Positions 45,144 through 55,443 of a stretch of DNA of 64,000 bases are shown one piece after another. The stretch is from NCBI GenBank assembly GCA_965197415.1, contig OZ240207.1, positions 2,232,001 to 2,296,000 on the forward strand. Reading direction: 5' to 3'. Position 1 is the stretch's first letter. Each line of letters opens with the position of its first letter. The notes under the pieces were generated by a model. It had not been told where the DNA came from and made no database searches. It worked only from the letters and a program-made list of their open reading frames with translations. A program made the position numbers and the translations under genes. Source of the stretch: DAOUJI01 sp965197415 (lineage in GTDB: Bacteria > Chloroflexota > Dehalococcoidia > Lucifugimonadales > JAGWBF01).

Positions 45144-46964
45144 GTGTCGGACATAGCCATGCTCAGACTCCTTAGCGTCACCAACTTCGCCACCATAGAA
45201 CAGCTCGAAATTGAGTTGGCGCCCAGCTTTAGTGTGCTGACCGGGGAGACGGGGGCCGGTAAGTCGGTCATCGTGGATGCGCTGAGCCTGCTACTTGGAG
45301 GACGCGCCGATGTTGGCATGGTACGTTCCGGTGCACGCCAGTCCAGGGTAGAGGGCGTCTTCCTGCTTAGCGACGACATCTCTCAGAAAATCAAAGTTGC
45401 TCTGAATGAGTACGAAATTGACGTTGGCGAAGAGGAGATAATTCTCGCTCGGGAGGTCAACCCGGATGGGCGCAACACCTGCCGTGTGAACGGGCGAATC
45501 GTACCTCTCAGGCTGGTAAGCACATTGGCCCAACACCTGGTGGACATCCATGGCCAAAATCAGCACTTATCCCTTCTCCGCGTACGTGAGCACATGGATA
45601 TCCTGGACAAGTATGGTGGGCTATGGCAGCTTCGCACCGAGGTGGCAGAGGGGGCCCGCCAGCTAACGGAGGTGCGCCAAGAGCTAGACCGGCTGCGGAA
45701 GGATGAAGAAGAGCTTGCTCAACGAGTGGATTTTCTGAAGTATCAGGTAGTAGAGATCAACACAGCGAATCTACGCCCGACTGAAGATGATGACCTGACC
45801 CTGGAAAGGGACCGGGTCGCCAACGCAGAGCGAATTATCACACTGTCCGACCACGCCTACAGAGCGTTATACGATAGCTTCGACCGGCACGAATCGGTCA
45901 TGGACCTTATCGGGCAGGTGTCCAAGGACCTTTCCCAAATGGAGCAATTGGACCCCTCATTGAGCCAGAACCTTGAGTCGGTAGACGCCTTGACGCACCA
46001 GGTGGACGAGTTGGCGCGTGCACTCCGAAGCTATCGTGACGGCATCGAATACAGCCCGGACCGTCTTCAGGAGCTTCAGGAGCGTTTGGACTTGATCAAC
46101 AGTCTTAAAAGGAAGTACGGCAGCACCATCGGAGAAATCCTGGCCTTCGGCGAGAGGGCCTCGCAGGAGCTGGAAAAGCTATATCACAGCGAAGAGCGTG
46201 TGGAGGGATTGAAGTCCCGAGAGATGGATCTTCGAAGGCAGGTCGGCAAGCTTGCGGGTCAGCTCTCCGAAGCCCGGCAACACGCAGCCAAGCGCCTGGC
46301 TGATGCCATACAGGAAGAGGTCGCTGGGCTGGCCTTGGGACATGCCCAAGTGCTTGTGGATATCCGTCAATCAGACTCGGAAGACGGTGTGCCGGTTGGG
46401 ACCGCGGATCCGGTCCCGTACGTAACACCTTCTTTAGGTGGGGAGTCTATCAGGCGCCTCGCGTTCAACGGGACAGGTATAGACTCCGTGGAATTCTTGA
46501 TCTCACTGAACCCGGGCGAACCGCCACGCCCCCTAGCCAGGATCGCCTCGGGGGGAGAAGCCTCCAGGCTGATGCTCGCCATAAAAACCATCCTATCCAC
46601 GGCTGACCAGATCCCAATACTCGTGTTCGACGAAGTCGATGCGGGTATAGGAGGTCGAGTCGGGAGTGTCCTGGGTCAGAAACTATGGAGTCTGTCCAAG
46701 AGCCACCAGGTGCTATGCGTAACTCACCTCCCGCAAATAGCGTGCTATGCAGACCACCACGCTAAGGTTACAAAACTTGCCTCACACGATAGGACCGTGA
46801 CATCGGTGGAGGTTCTGGACGGCGAGGCCAGGGTGACGGAACTTAGTCAGATGCTGGGCTCCGATAGCGGTGCAACCCGCACCAACGCCTTAGAGATGCT
46901 ACAACAGGCCAAGAGCTGGAAGGAGAGCAAAAGGGTGCACCCCATCCAGGAAACTCTCACATAG
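45144..46964 (+). CDS. recN: DNA repair ATPase RecN
   Basis: A 606-residue SMC-like repair protein acting on double-strand breaks. Walker A is GETGAGKS, the Q-loop segment is VDIHGQNQH, the middle ~150-370 contains long coiled-coil helices, and the C-terminal half has LARIASGGEASRLMLA (signature) and LVFDEVDAGIGG (Walker B), then VTHLPQIA. I use the GTG at 45144 (ggaagga just upstream); an ATG at 45159 gives MLRLLSVTNFA, and a GTG at 45096 would add 16 residues. It survives intact between two IS-rich areas. Confidence 0.92.
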   Translation: MSDIAMLRLLSVTNFATIEQLEIELAPSFSVLTGETGAGKSVIVDALSLLLGGRADVGMVRSGARQSRVEGVFLLSDDISQKIKVALNEYEIDVGEEEIILAREVNPDGRNTCRVNGRIVPLRLVSTLAQHLVDIHGQNQHLSLLRVREHMDILDKYGGLWQLRTEVAEGARQLTEVRQELDRLRKDEEELAQRVDFLKYQVVEINTANLRPTEDDDLTLERDRVANAERIITLSDHAYRALYDSFDRHESVMDLIGQVSKDLSQMEQLDPSLSQNLESVDALTHQVDELARALRSYRDGIEYSPDRLQELQERLDLINSLKRKYGSTIGEILAFGERASQELEKLYHSEERVEGLKSREMDLRRQVGKLAGQLSEARQHAAKRLADAIQEEVAGLALGHAQVLVDIRQSDSEDGVPVGTADPVPYVTPSLGGESIRRLAFNGTGIDSVEFLISLNPGEPPRPLARIASGGEASRLMLAIKTILSTADQIPILVFDEVDAGIGGRVGSVLGQKLWSLSKSHQVLCVTHLPQIACYADHHAKVTKLASHDRTVTSVEVLDGEARVTELSQMLGSDSGATRTNALEMLQQAKSWKESKRVHPIQETLT

Positions 46965-47067
46965 CCGCCACGGACGTAGACTCGAACCTATCGCATGTCT
47001 ATTGGCGCCATCTGCCGTCGTGCTACTCTAAACCTCAGCGAGAAGGATCCGCGTTCTATACGGTTTT

Positions 47068-48258
47068 TGACCTTACCCCGAAGTTAGTATCACTGGCTAG
47101 GATAGTCCGGCCATAGAGCCAGCAAACTCTTTGGGCGTCCTGCCTTTCAGGGAGCTGTGTGGCCTGACCTCGTTGTAGTCCTGCCGCCAGCTCTCTATGA
47201 TCTCCCTGGCATGCCTCACGCTCATGAACCAGTTGCTGTTCAAGCATTCGTCGCGTAGCCGGCCGTTGAAGCTCTCAGCAAAGGCGTTCTCCACAGGCTT
47301 GCCAGGACGGATAAAGCTCAACTTGACCCCCCTCCGATATGCCCACTCATCCATGGCCTTGCCTGCGAACTCCGGGCCGTTGTCCACAGTGATCACCTCA
47401 GGCAGTCCCCTTGTTTCTTCCAGTCTCTCCAAGACTCCCACAACTCTGGCGCCTCCAAGAGAGGCATCCACCTCTATGGCTGGGCGCTCCCGTGAATAGT
47501 CATCCACTGTGGCCAATGCCCGTAAGCGCCGACCGGTCACAGTGCGATCGGAGACAAAGTCCATGGACCGCCTCTGGTTAGGACGCACAGGAGATGGAAT
47601 GGCCTCCCGGGCTCTTGCCGCCCCTTTGCGCCTTCTCTTCCTCCTGAGCGCAAGCCCATCTTCACTGTAGGTGCGCTCTGTACGCTTGTGATTTATCACC
47701 AGGCCTTCCCTCTTCAGCATGATGTGCAACCTGGGACTGCCAAAACGCTTCCTCTCCCCTGCCAGCTCACGCATTCTGCACCGCAGGACATCATCATCAC
47801 CCTGCTTCGGCCTGTACCGGTAGACCGAGGGTGAGACACCGGTAAGCAGACAGGCCCTCCTCTCACTCAGCCCAAGACTCTCTATGGCATATGTCGCTGC
47901 CATCTTCCTCACCTTGGGCTTCAGAAGTTTTTTGCCAGCAACTTCCTTAAGAGACCAGTTCAACGCCTGCTGGGCCACAATCTGCTTCAGACGCCGGTTC
48001 TCTTCCTCAAGGGACCTTAGCCTCTTCAACTCGCTCAACGTCAGCCCAGCGTACTTGGCCTTCCACTTGTAGAAAGTGGCATCGCTCATACCATGCTTGC
48101 AGTACAGCTCCAATGTCTTCGCCCCCGCCTCAGCCTCCTTCAGAACCCCTATGATCTGTTCCCCTGTGGACCTCTTACGAACCATGAGCCCTCCTTCCAT
48201 CTCCCATTGCACCGGAGGACTCTCCTTGCCTCTGCTACTGTTTTCGGTGGCAAGGTCA
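47068..48258 (-). mobile_element. IS3-family insertion sequence, second type
   Basis: Inverted ends tgaccttaccccgaa (47068-47082) and ttcggtggcaaggtca (48243-48258) match at 12 of ~15 positions. The ~1190-bp length is normal for IS3. No clear target duplication. It differs in sequence from the IS3 at 42251. Confidence 0.78.
47097..48185 (-). CDS. IS3 transposase, OrfA and OrfB in one frame
   Basis: A 362-residue transposase from the ATG at 48185 (VRKRSTGEQIIGVLKEAEAG). The OrfA HTH (MSDATFYKWKAKYAG) and the OrfB part are continuous in one frame, joined around LNWSLKEVAGKKLLKPKVRK, where most IS3 elements use a -1 frameshift. The DDE residues are in SMDFVSD, TVDNGPEF and NAFAESFNGRLRDECL. It appears intact. 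Either a natural fused variant or a small indel at the former slip site. Confidence 0.87.
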   Translation of the reverse strand: MVRKRSTGEQIIGVLKEAEAGAKTLELYCKHGMSDATFYKWKAKYAGLTLSELKRLRSLEEENRRLKQIVAQQALNWSLKEVAGKKLLKPKVRKMAATYAIESLGLSERRACLLTGVSPSVYRYRPKQGDDDVLRCRMRELAGERKRFGSPRLHIMLKREGLVINHKRTERTYSEDGLALRRKRRRKGAARAREAIPSPVRPNQRRSMDFVSDRTVTGRRLRALATVDDYSRERPAIEVDASLGGARVVGVLERLEETRGLPEVITVDNGPEFAGKAMDEWAYRRGVKLSFIRPGKPVENAFAESFNGRLRDECLNSNWFMSVRHAREIIESWRQDYNEVRPHSSLKGRTPKEFAGSMAGLS

Positions 48259-48263
48259 AGCAC

Positions 48264-48606
48264 ACTATGTGGGCGCTCCCGTCACCCCCTACCCAAACTT
48301 TCCAGGTATAGGAGCTGAGCCCGTTCTTTCTCATCATCCCAAATCTGATAGGTCCTTGCCTACAAGAGAGGGAAATGTTCTCTTCAGATTTCGAGTTCGT
48401 GTAGTCCGCCATTCCGTCGGGTTGGTTAACGGCCGTTGTCGGAACCGTGTACATTCACTTCTCAGGTAGTTCAAACACATTGGTGTTGACCGGCACGGCG
48501 CTGGTTGTGGAAATGCCTGGATGAGTGTTGAACCCTTGTAGTGGGACAACGCCCTAAACCGTGTCGTCATTTTCCGGGCAGAGTCCGCCTCCCGGTCGGT
48601 GTCTGT
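48264..48606. other. Gene-free stretch
   Basis: About 340 bp between the IS3 end and the lipoprotein stop. No gene, RNA or repeat recognised. Confidence 0.45.
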
Positions 48607-49449
48607 CTATCCGCTTGGCTCTGAATCCATCGGCAGTCTGCAACCCATCTCCGCATCCATGAGGGCAGTTATGTCCGCCTCGTTTTGGGGCTGCATCGCC
48701 GCGGCCAAGCCTTCAGGTCCGCCCACTGCCTCAAGAAGGCACTTCATACCCTCGCGGTCTTCCGGACTCACCTCCAACGAGGGAGCAGCAGCCTCCCATT
48801 CCCGTTCGTTGAGGCACGTGAGGGTCAAGAAGAAAGCGGTCATGCTTCCAGCCAGCCCCGCCCCTGCGTTTCCGCCCACGCCTGCCAGCATTACCGAGCG
48901 GAGGTCCAATAATTCCATTCCTGAGCGGATGCACGTTGAGGTCTCTTCACTCAGGGGGCTGGCGTCGTCTATCAGCCCGGTCAAGAACATGCGGGTGACC
49001 GTATCGTCTTCCAGGCAATTGAGGAAATGCGTCTGCTCTTCAGGGGAGGCCAGCTCAGGACTGGCGAAGAATTGCAGCACATCGTCAGTCATGGCCGCTT
49101 CCGAGGTGCAGGCGAGTTCAGAATGGGACAGTTCGGCGGCGACCGCTTCCCGGTCATCCAAATTGAGGGGAACCAGCCTTCCGGACCCTGCGGCTCTCTT
49201 CGGTGGCTCCACAGTCGGCAGCTCTGCGGCCGTCGATTCAGGCTCCGGTGTTGCCGTCGGTTCGGGCGCCGTGGTCCCAGTTGGCTCCGGTGTCGGCTTG
49301 GGCGCCATCGTTGCCGTGGACGTGAACGTTTCCGCCGGCGCCGGCGCCGGAGCGGTGGCGGCGGTGGGCGCCATCGTTGGATCTTCGCCTGAACATGCCA
49401 AGAGGGCTGCTATCGCGACTAGGACTGTAACCATCAGGAGTTTCGACAT
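48607..49449 (-). CDS. Lipoprotein with Pro/Thr-rich linker, unknown function
   Basis: A 280-residue lipoprotein. The ATG at 49449 has aaggagg 8 bases upstream. The signal peptide SKLLMVTVLVAIAALLAC ends in a lipobox (LLAC), followed by a ~65-residue linker rich in Pro, Thr, Ala and Glu, as in other Chloroflexota lipoproteins. The C-terminal ~190 residues are helical and acidic with about six Cys (e.g. ELACTSE, HFLNCLEDD, TSTCIRSGM, MKCLLEA), which could form disulfides outside the cell. The family is not recognised. Confidence 0.8.
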   Translation of the reverse strand: MSKLLMVTVLVAIAALLACSGEDPTMAPTAATAPAPAPAETFTSTATMAPKPTPEPTGTTAPEPTATPEPESTAAELPTVEPPKRAAGSGRLVPLNLDDREAVAAELSHSELACTSEAAMTDDVLQFFASPELASPEEQTHFLNCLEDDTVTRMFLTGLIDDASPLSEETSTCIRSGMELLDLRSVMLAGVGGNAGAGLAGSMTAFFLTLTCLNEREWEAAAPSLEVSPEDREGMKCLLEAVGGPEGLAAAMQPQNEADITALMDAEMGCRLPMDSEPSG

Positions 49450-49725
49450 TTGGAGCCTCCTTAAAATTCGCAATTCAGCTGGACCGGTTTTCCGGGAGCA
49501 GACGACACTTTCAGCCGTGCTCTATGCATTGGATAGTAGCCTTCGATATCTGACATAGAAATAACGATTAAGGCAATGTATATAACAATACTGTGACAGA
49601 ATTGACGCAGGTGGATACAATGACACCGGTGCGAGTGAGGAGACCCTTGAACAGACCGGAGCATCCGGCCAGGCCGCGACGAAACGAAATCCCGCTTGCG
49701 TCACTGCGGAACAGGAGGTTAGAGC

Positions 49726-52104
49726 TTGAAGACAGAGGACCGGCCCGGCCTTGAGATGAGGGCATTGCAAGTACGTCTCACCAAGTTGAGTGAGGCCAGC
49801 CTCCGCATCAACGAAAACCTGGACTTCGACAGCGTTCTACAGGACGTCGTGGACAGCGCACGCAACATTTCGGACGCACGGTACGGCGGTATGACCGTCC
49901 TCAACGACGCGGGGAGGTTTGAGCAGTTTGTCACCTCCGGCCTGACGGACGAGGAGCGCCGGACTCTGGCTGAACTGCCCGAGAGCGTCCCTCTATTCGA
50001 GCACCTGAACGGAGTGAACGAACCACTCAGGATCGACAATCTCCCCGGGTATCTGAGGTCCCTTCAACTGTCCGACTGGCGTCCGCCTGTCGCGGTTGCC
50101 TCATTTCTCGTGGCGCCGATCCGTAACCGTGGGGTACGGATGGGATCCCTATACCTGACCAAGGGACAAGAGGGCCGGGAGTTCAACCGGGAGGATGAAG
50201 AAACGCTGGTCATGTTCGCCTCCCAGGCTGCGCTGGTCATCGCGAACGCGCGCAGATACCGTGACGAGCAGCGAGCGCGGGCTGACCTGGAGGCCCTGAT
50301 CAACACCTCACCGGTGGGCGTCGTGGTATTCGACGCCAGGACGGGAATCCCCGTGTCTCACAACCGAGAGACCCTGCGAATTGTCGAGAGTCTTCTCGAC
50401 CCCGACCTCCCTCCTGAGCAGATCATGGAGATTCTAAGCCTGCGGCGGATGGACGGGCGAGAGGTCTCTCTGGAAGAGTCTCCCCTGGCGGAACGGCTCA
50501 GCGCCGGTCGAACGATCCGAGCAGAGGAGATCGTCATCCAGGCGCCCGACGGAAGGTCGGTGACCACGTTGGTCAACGCCACGCCCATCTATTCCGAGGA
50601 CGGCAGCGAAATGGAGTCAGTGGTCGTTGCCCTGCAGGACATGACTCCCCTGGAGGAATTGGAAAGGCTGCGGGCGGAATTCCTGGGGATGGTGAGCCAC
50701 GAGCTTCGCGCCCCGTTGACCTCGGTAAAGGGATGCGCTGCCACCCTGCTCGACGATTCAGCGAACCTGAACGCAGCGGAAATGCGCCAGTTTCACCGGA
50801 TAATCGACGACCAGGCCGACCGAATGCGCCGGATGATCTCCGACCTGCTGGACGTGGCCCACATTGAGACGGGGACTCTCTCCGTCAGTCCTGAACCGTG
50901 CAGCGCCGCTGTCCTGATGGACCAGGCCAAGACCTCTTTTGTCAGTGGAGGGGGCGGGAACGAGTTGGAAATAGACTTGCTGCCGGACCTTCCCGCCGTC
51001 ATGGCCGACAGGCAGCGAACCGCCCAGGTTCTCAGCAACCTGCTGTCCAACGCGGCCAAGTACTCAAGTGAATTCTCCACCATCCGGCTGAGGGCCGAGC
51101 GGCAGGGCCTGTATGTCGGATTCTCGGTCACAGACGATGGAAGGGGAGTTTCCTCAGAACGACTGCCGTACCTTTTCCGTAAGTACGTCAGAATCGAAGG
51201 AGACAGCGCCGGACGGCAGATCGAAGGGTCGGGCTTGGGTCTGGCCATCTGCAGGGGCATCGTCGAAGCCCACGGGGGACGCATATGGGCGGACAGCGAA
51301 GGGCAGGGCCTTGGGACGCGATTCACTTTCACGCTGCCCGTGGCCGAACAGACCGAATCCGGCCAAGCTGTCGGCCCGCACCGGATCTCGGGCCGTCGGG
51401 GCCAGGAAGTGGACGATCATGCCCGCATCCTGGTGGTTGACGACGATCCCCAGACCCTAAGACACGTTCGGGACGTCCTCTCCAGGGCAGGCTACGCCCC
51501 TGTAGTCACCGCCGACCCCAACGAGGCTGTCCGGCTTGTGGAATCGGACAGACCGCAACTTGTGCTGCTGGACCTCGTGTTTCCGGATATCGACGGCATT
51601 GAACTGATGCAGGACATTCTAGACATTGCGGAAGTGCCGGTTATCTTTCTTACGGCTTATGGCAGGGACCAGAATATAGAACGGGCCTTCGACATGGGCG
51701 CCGCCGATTACATGGTAAAGCCCTTCTCACCCACTGAGCTGACCGCAAGAATCAAGGCGGCGCTGCGGAAGCACGCCGGATTGGGTCACGACGAGCCTAC
51801 GGAACCCTTCATCCTGGGCGGTTTGACCATCGACCATTTCCACCGACGGGTCAATGTAGATGGCCGACAGGTTCATCTCACCCCCATCGAGTACGACCTG
51901 CTACGAGTCCTTTCCGTAAATTCGGGAAGGGCGCTTAGCCACGACCAGTTGCTGCGAAGGGTCTGGCGCATAACAACCGCCGGCGACCCCCAGGTGGTTC
52001 GCACACACCTGCGCAGGCTCAGGCGCAAACTGAGGGACGACGCCGACAACCCAAAATACATCTTCACCGAGCCGGGGGTCGGCTACAGGATGCCGGAAGG
52101 GTGA
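49726..52104 (+). CDS. GAF-PAS histidine kinase fused to receiver and OmpR-type winged helix
   Basis: A 792-residue single-chain two-component system. The TTG at 49726 has aggagg upstream. GAF-like sensor (~15-180), PAS-like domain (~185-300, SPVGVVVFDART), HisKA with the acceptor His in MVSHELRAPLTSVKG, HATPase with NLLSNAAKYS and DDGRGVS, then GSGLGLAICRGIVEAHGG. A receiver (~565-685) follows with DDDP, phospho-Asp in LVLLDLVFPDIDG, LTAYG and VKPFSP. The end is an OmpR/PhoB DNA-binding domain (LTPIEYDLLRVLSVNSGRAL, HLRRLRRKL, GVGYRMPEG). No membrane segment, so it senses in the cytoplasm. Target genes unknown. Confidence 0.9.
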   Translation: MKTEDRPGLEMRALQVRLTKLSEASLRINENLDFDSVLQDVVDSARNISDARYGGMTVLNDAGRFEQFVTSGLTDEERRTLAELPESVPLFEHLNGVNEPLRIDNLPGYLRSLQLSDWRPPVAVASFLVAPIRNRGVRMGSLYLTKGQEGREFNREDEETLVMFASQAALVIANARRYRDEQRARADLEALINTSPVGVVVFDARTGIPVSHNRETLRIVESLLDPDLPPEQIMEILSLRRMDGREVSLEESPLAERLSAGRTIRAEEIVIQAPDGRSVTTLVNATPIYSEDGSEMESVVVALQDMTPLEELERLRAEFLGMVSHELRAPLTSVKGCAATLLDDSANLNAAEMRQFHRIIDDQADRMRRMISDLLDVAHIETGTLSVSPEPCSAAVLMDQAKTSFVSGGGGNELEIDLLPDLPAVMADRQRTAQVLSNLLSNAAKYSSEFSTIRLRAERQGLYVGFSVTDDGRGVSSERLPYLFRKYVRIEGDSAGRQIEGSGLGLAICRGIVEAHGGRIWADSEGQGLGTRFTFTLPVAEQTESGQAVGPHRISGRRGQEVDDHARILVVDDDPQTLRHVRDVLSRAGYAPVVTADPNEAVRLVESDRPQLVLLDLVFPDIDGIELMQDILDIAEVPVIFLTAYGRDQNIERAFDMGAADYMVKPFSPTELTARIKAALRKHAGLGHDEPTEPFILGGLTIDHFHRRVNVDGRQVHLTPIEYDLLRVLSVNSGRALSHDQLLRRVWRITTAGDPQVVRTHLRRLRRKLRDDADNPKYIFTEPGVGYRMPEG

Positions 52105-52394
52105 TCTACTGTGAATGTCCAGCGAAAGTGTCCGCCCGGCGCTGCCAGGCGTATGTCTCGATCAGCTTCTATTTCCCCCTCGCAAATGGGGTCAAGCGGC
52201 GTCGCTCGGACTACGGCTGTCTCAGTCAGAAATTCTCGGTGTCCCCATCATGTGGATCGGACTTTTCGCCCACATCGTCGGCACAGTCTTCGGCATTGGC
52301 ATCACAGAATCGGCGCTCCGGTCGCCTGACGGCTGCCCTGTGGCTCTGCCTGGGCGAACGCGTCGTAGTGGCATGTCAATGCCTTTCCCCATTG

Positions 52395-52790
52395 TAGTGT
52401 CTTCGCCAGGATTCCACCTTCTCGGCAGTGTCCTCTAGGGACAGGAACCAGTTCTCGTTCAGGCGCTCCTGACGGAAGCGTCCGTTGAACGCCTCTATGA
52501 AGGCGTTGTCCGTGGGCTTCCCCGGCCGGCTGAAGTCCAGCTGCCACCCCGTTCAGGCAGGCCCACTGGTCCAGGCGCATGGAGCTGAACTCCGGGCCAT
52601 TGTCCACCCGAATGGTCCCGGGGAGCCGGCGTCGCTGCATCAGCCCCTGCAGGACCTCCACGACTCCTTCTCCTTTGACGCTCGCCGCCACTTTAATCGC
52701 CAGACTCTCACGCGTAAAGTTATCCACTGTCGTTAAGAGCCGGATCCTCCGCCCGTCGAAGAGTTCATGGAGTGCGGTCCTAGTAGCCGC
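52395..52790 (-). pseudogene. IS3 OrfB remnant, frameshifted
   Basis: Minus-strand remains of an IS3 integrase core: HELFDGRRIRLLTTVDNFTR, then ESLAIKVAASVKGEG, RVDNGPEFSSMRLDQWACLN. The frame then shifts, and the final Glu-containing part appears in other frames down to ~52395. It begins abruptly near 52790. Closest in sequence to the IS3 at 42251. Confidence 0.75.
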
Positions 52791-53006
52791 ACGCGACGGC
52801 CCTGGCTCTCTTGATTCCTAGCGTTGATCTTGCCGACGGGGCAGTGGCTCGATGAAGTCCCGTTCACTGCTAGAGCCCATCCCTGGCCGGAGGATATAAG
52901 TAGAGGTGTCGGAAAGGCGGGCTTTGCTGCCCTGAGGCCTGTAACGGCAAAACACAAGAACTATACTTTCGTGTACAGAATGATGCTCCTATAGATGTCA
53001 AGACGG

Positions 53007-54081
53007 TTAGACGGCTAGGTTCCGGCGTCCCATGCCTCTCAGGATAGAGTACACCTGACGAGCGACATATCGTTTGAAGCAACGGATGACGTCAGGCTTT
53101 GTCATCTCTTCGCCCGTACGACGGCTCATATACTCCTTCGTTGGCTCATGATAGCGTAGGCGCACGAGGACAATGCGATAGAGGGCAGCATTGGCCTGGC
53201 GGTCGCCCCCTCGATTGAGACGGTGGCGGTTGGTCCTGCCGGAGGAGGCAGGGACCGGATTCACACCGCACAGGGCGGCGAATGCAGCTTCAGACCTCAG
53301 TCGTTCTGGATTGCCTCCTGCGGTGACCAAGAGGGTGGCTGCCGTGTCGGGTCCGATACCAATTCCACCAATGCTGGAGCCGTCTCTGCGGTGAGGCGCA
53401 ACAGCTCGTCATTTACGCCTTCAATCTCAGAGGTGAGTTGGCCATGACGACGGGCCAGTACCCACAGGGAGTACTTTGCTGCCCTTTCTGGTGTCGCTAG
53501 ATGACCGGGACGGAAGCTGGTACAGCGAGCTACAAGCCGGGGACATCGAGACCGACCAACTGGCGCCTCAGCTCGGAAGGTGCGGTGACTATAAGAGCCT
53601 TCATCTGATTCACAGCCTGTGTGCGGGCTTTGATGGCCGAGTCCTTGATGATCTTGAGCATCCGGATCATCTCCACCCTGTCCAGGCCTGACTTGGGGTA
53701 GTCCCTGGCAACTCCGGCGAGGACGGACCGTGCTGCCATCTCGACATCTACAGGGTCGCTCTTACCCAGTCGACGGCGTGTAGACCTGTCGGGACGGTTC
53801 ACCTCAATGATGGTGCGGCCACGCCCAGTAAGGTATCTTGCCAGTCCGGCTCCGTAGGAGCCCGTACCTTCGATACCGAAGGCAACGACCTCGCCCAGCC
53901 CAGACGCCCAAGAGTGGAGGCTTTCGTAACCCCTAGGCGAGGTGGGCAACCGGCGCTGACCCAGCCAGGCGCCAAGCCAGTCTATTGCCACTGCAATGTG
54001 TTCGTCTCTGTGTGTGTCGACTCCGACAATGACCTTGGTAGCGTCTAAGGGGTTGGTGTCTGTCACATCTGTCCTCCTCAT
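53007..54081 (-). pseudogene. IS110-family transposase, two frameshifts
   Basis: The N-terminal part (54081-53530) is the DEDD domain: VIVGVDTHRDEHIAVAIDWL, EGTGSYGAGLARYL, EVNRPDRSTRR and KSDPVDVEMAAR. The middle (~53525-53375) continues in another frame (AAKYSLWVLARRHGQLTSEI), and the C-terminal Tnp_20 domain (53330-53007) in a third (FAALCGVNPVPASSGRTNRH). So at least two small indels (near 53520 and 53370) break the gene. IS110 elements have no normal inverted repeats, so its ends are not defined here. Confidence 0.83.
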
Positions 54082-54501
54082 GCTCAGCGGGGATTAGCTC
54101 CAGCCGGTCGGGAGAGGGGACAGGACTGCGAGAGGACCTATGGCCAGGCTCCTATGAGGTCATAGCTCAACCGGTCGGTGGGCTTGGTGGGCCTCCTCGA
54201 GAACGAGTCGACAGATCACTTTGAGGGCATTGCGCCGGTCCCACTTAGGGCCAGGCCCGAGCCGAGGAGGCCCGGGTGAGATTATCGCAGTCCCACTTTT
54301 GCTGGTGCCAACACACCTTTTACACCTGGCCGCTTGCTCCTATCAAGTGAGAGAGGCGCCCGGCTGCGGACACTGGTTTGACGGCGAGGCCACACAAAGA
54401 ATCTATCCGGGGCTTTTGTGTCGGCCTTTGGAGGCCCGTCCGGCGCAGGCAGCTGAGAATATTGTAGAATGCGATGGATACATGGATGTAAGGAGATTAG
54501 G
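54082..54501. other. Gene-free stretch with an IS-associated short repeat
   Basis: No gene. tcccacttttgctggtgcc at ~54291 resembles tcccaattttgctggttgcc at ~44809, both in IS-rich sequence; possibly leftover ends of one mobile element. Confidence 0.4.
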
Positions 54502-55020
54502 ATGCCAAGAGCAACTTTATCCTTGGGAGGCGCCGCAGGACAGGCGGAAGTCAATGGCCAGTGGAAATTCGCCCGGGGGTACGTGCCAGGGCAACCCAAC
54601 GAAGGTCTGTTGGAACAGGCTGAAGGCAGCCCGGCCCGGCTGGTGGACTACGATGATTCTGGGTGGGAGGTATGCACCGACCTGGGACAGCGGATGTCCC
54701 ACGGGTTCAGTTTCATGTGGTACCGCATCAACGTCACCCTGCCCGAAACGGTGGAAGGGCACCCGGTCAATGGAGTGCGAGTTCAGTTTGAGACCTGCAT
54801 CGATGACTATGGGGAGATTTGGGTGGACGGCGAATGCAACCGGGACCGGGGAGTCATCCAGGGTTTCAACGTGCCCCAAAGGGTCCTGGTCACTGACAAT
54901 GCTGTCCCCGGCCGACAGCACACCATCGCTCTATTGGCGGTCAACGGCCCCTTGGGCTCCCCCGGAGGCACCGTTTTTGTGCGTTACGCCACCCTGGCTT
55001 TCGAGTGGACCGGAGCATAA
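54502..55020 (+). CDS. Galactose-binding-like (GH2 sugar-binding type) single-domain protein
   Basis: A 172-residue protein from the ATG at 54502, with aggag 6 bases upstream. The fold signature is the beta-sandwich of glycoside hydrolase family 2 N-terminal and related domains: EVNGQWKFARGYVPG, DYDDSGWEVCTDLG, FMWYRINVTLPE, FETCIDDYGEIWVDG and HTIALLAVNGPLG. Similar domains occur next to gluconolactonase-like proteins. No catalytic domain or signal peptide. It could be a truncated larger enzyme, but the stop is clean and IS sequences begin only after it. Confidence 0.7.
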   Translation: MPRATLSLGGAAGQAEVNGQWKFARGYVPGQPNEGLLEQAEGSPARLVDYDDSGWEVCTDLGQRMSHGFSFMWYRINVTLPETVEGHPVNGVRVQFETCIDDYGEIWVDGECNRDRGVIQGFNVPQRVLVTDNAVPGRQHTIALLAVNGPLGSPGGTVFVRYATLAFEWTGA

Positions 55021-55189
55021 CGGCAGCGGTCCAAACCAAACGTTTTTAACCGCCAAGCCCTGGCTTGGCACATGCTTACAAGAGACCGCGATGCCCTAGT
55101 CGGAGAGTAGACCTGTGTCCTACTCTCCCTAGGGCTCGCGCCCCTCACCACCACGGGCTCCCGCCGCATCACTTTCTGAAGGAAATCGT

Positions 55190-55392
55190 ACTAGCTCACT
55201 TGCTTGCCCCTCCGGTGGCAGCCTGGTCCAGCTTCTACAACGCCGCCCGGCCCCATGGCGCTTTGGGCTACCTGGCTCCGGAGGCCTTTGCCCTGGAGGC
55301 CTCGGCAGGGGCTCAATGACCCCCGAAACTAACATTGCGGTTGGTACAAAAAATGGGGCAAGGTTGTTGATGGTCTACGATAGGGGCAATAA
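55190..55392 (+). pseudogene. IS3 right-end remnant
   Basis: The C-terminal ~40 codons of an IS3 OrfB (SFYNAARPHGALGYLAPEAF, ending ASAGAQ) plus ~65 bp of flanking end (cgaaactaacattgcggttg, ggtctacgat) nearly identical to the end of the IS3 at 42251-43463. The rest of the element is missing. Confidence 0.75.
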
Positions 55393-55395
55393 TAG

Positions 55396-55443
55396 TTAGG
55401 GAACCTCTGAGCAATGGGCTTAGGGAACCTCTGAGCAATGGGC
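55396..55443 (+). repeat. Tandem duplication of an IS5 end (24 bp x2)
   Basis: The 24 bases at 55396-55419, including the TTAG target and the first ~20 bases of the IS5 end (ggaacctctgagcaatgggc), are repeated exactly at 55420-55443. The outer copy is a solo end, perhaps a scar of an earlier insertion or aberrant transposition. Confidence 0.85.
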
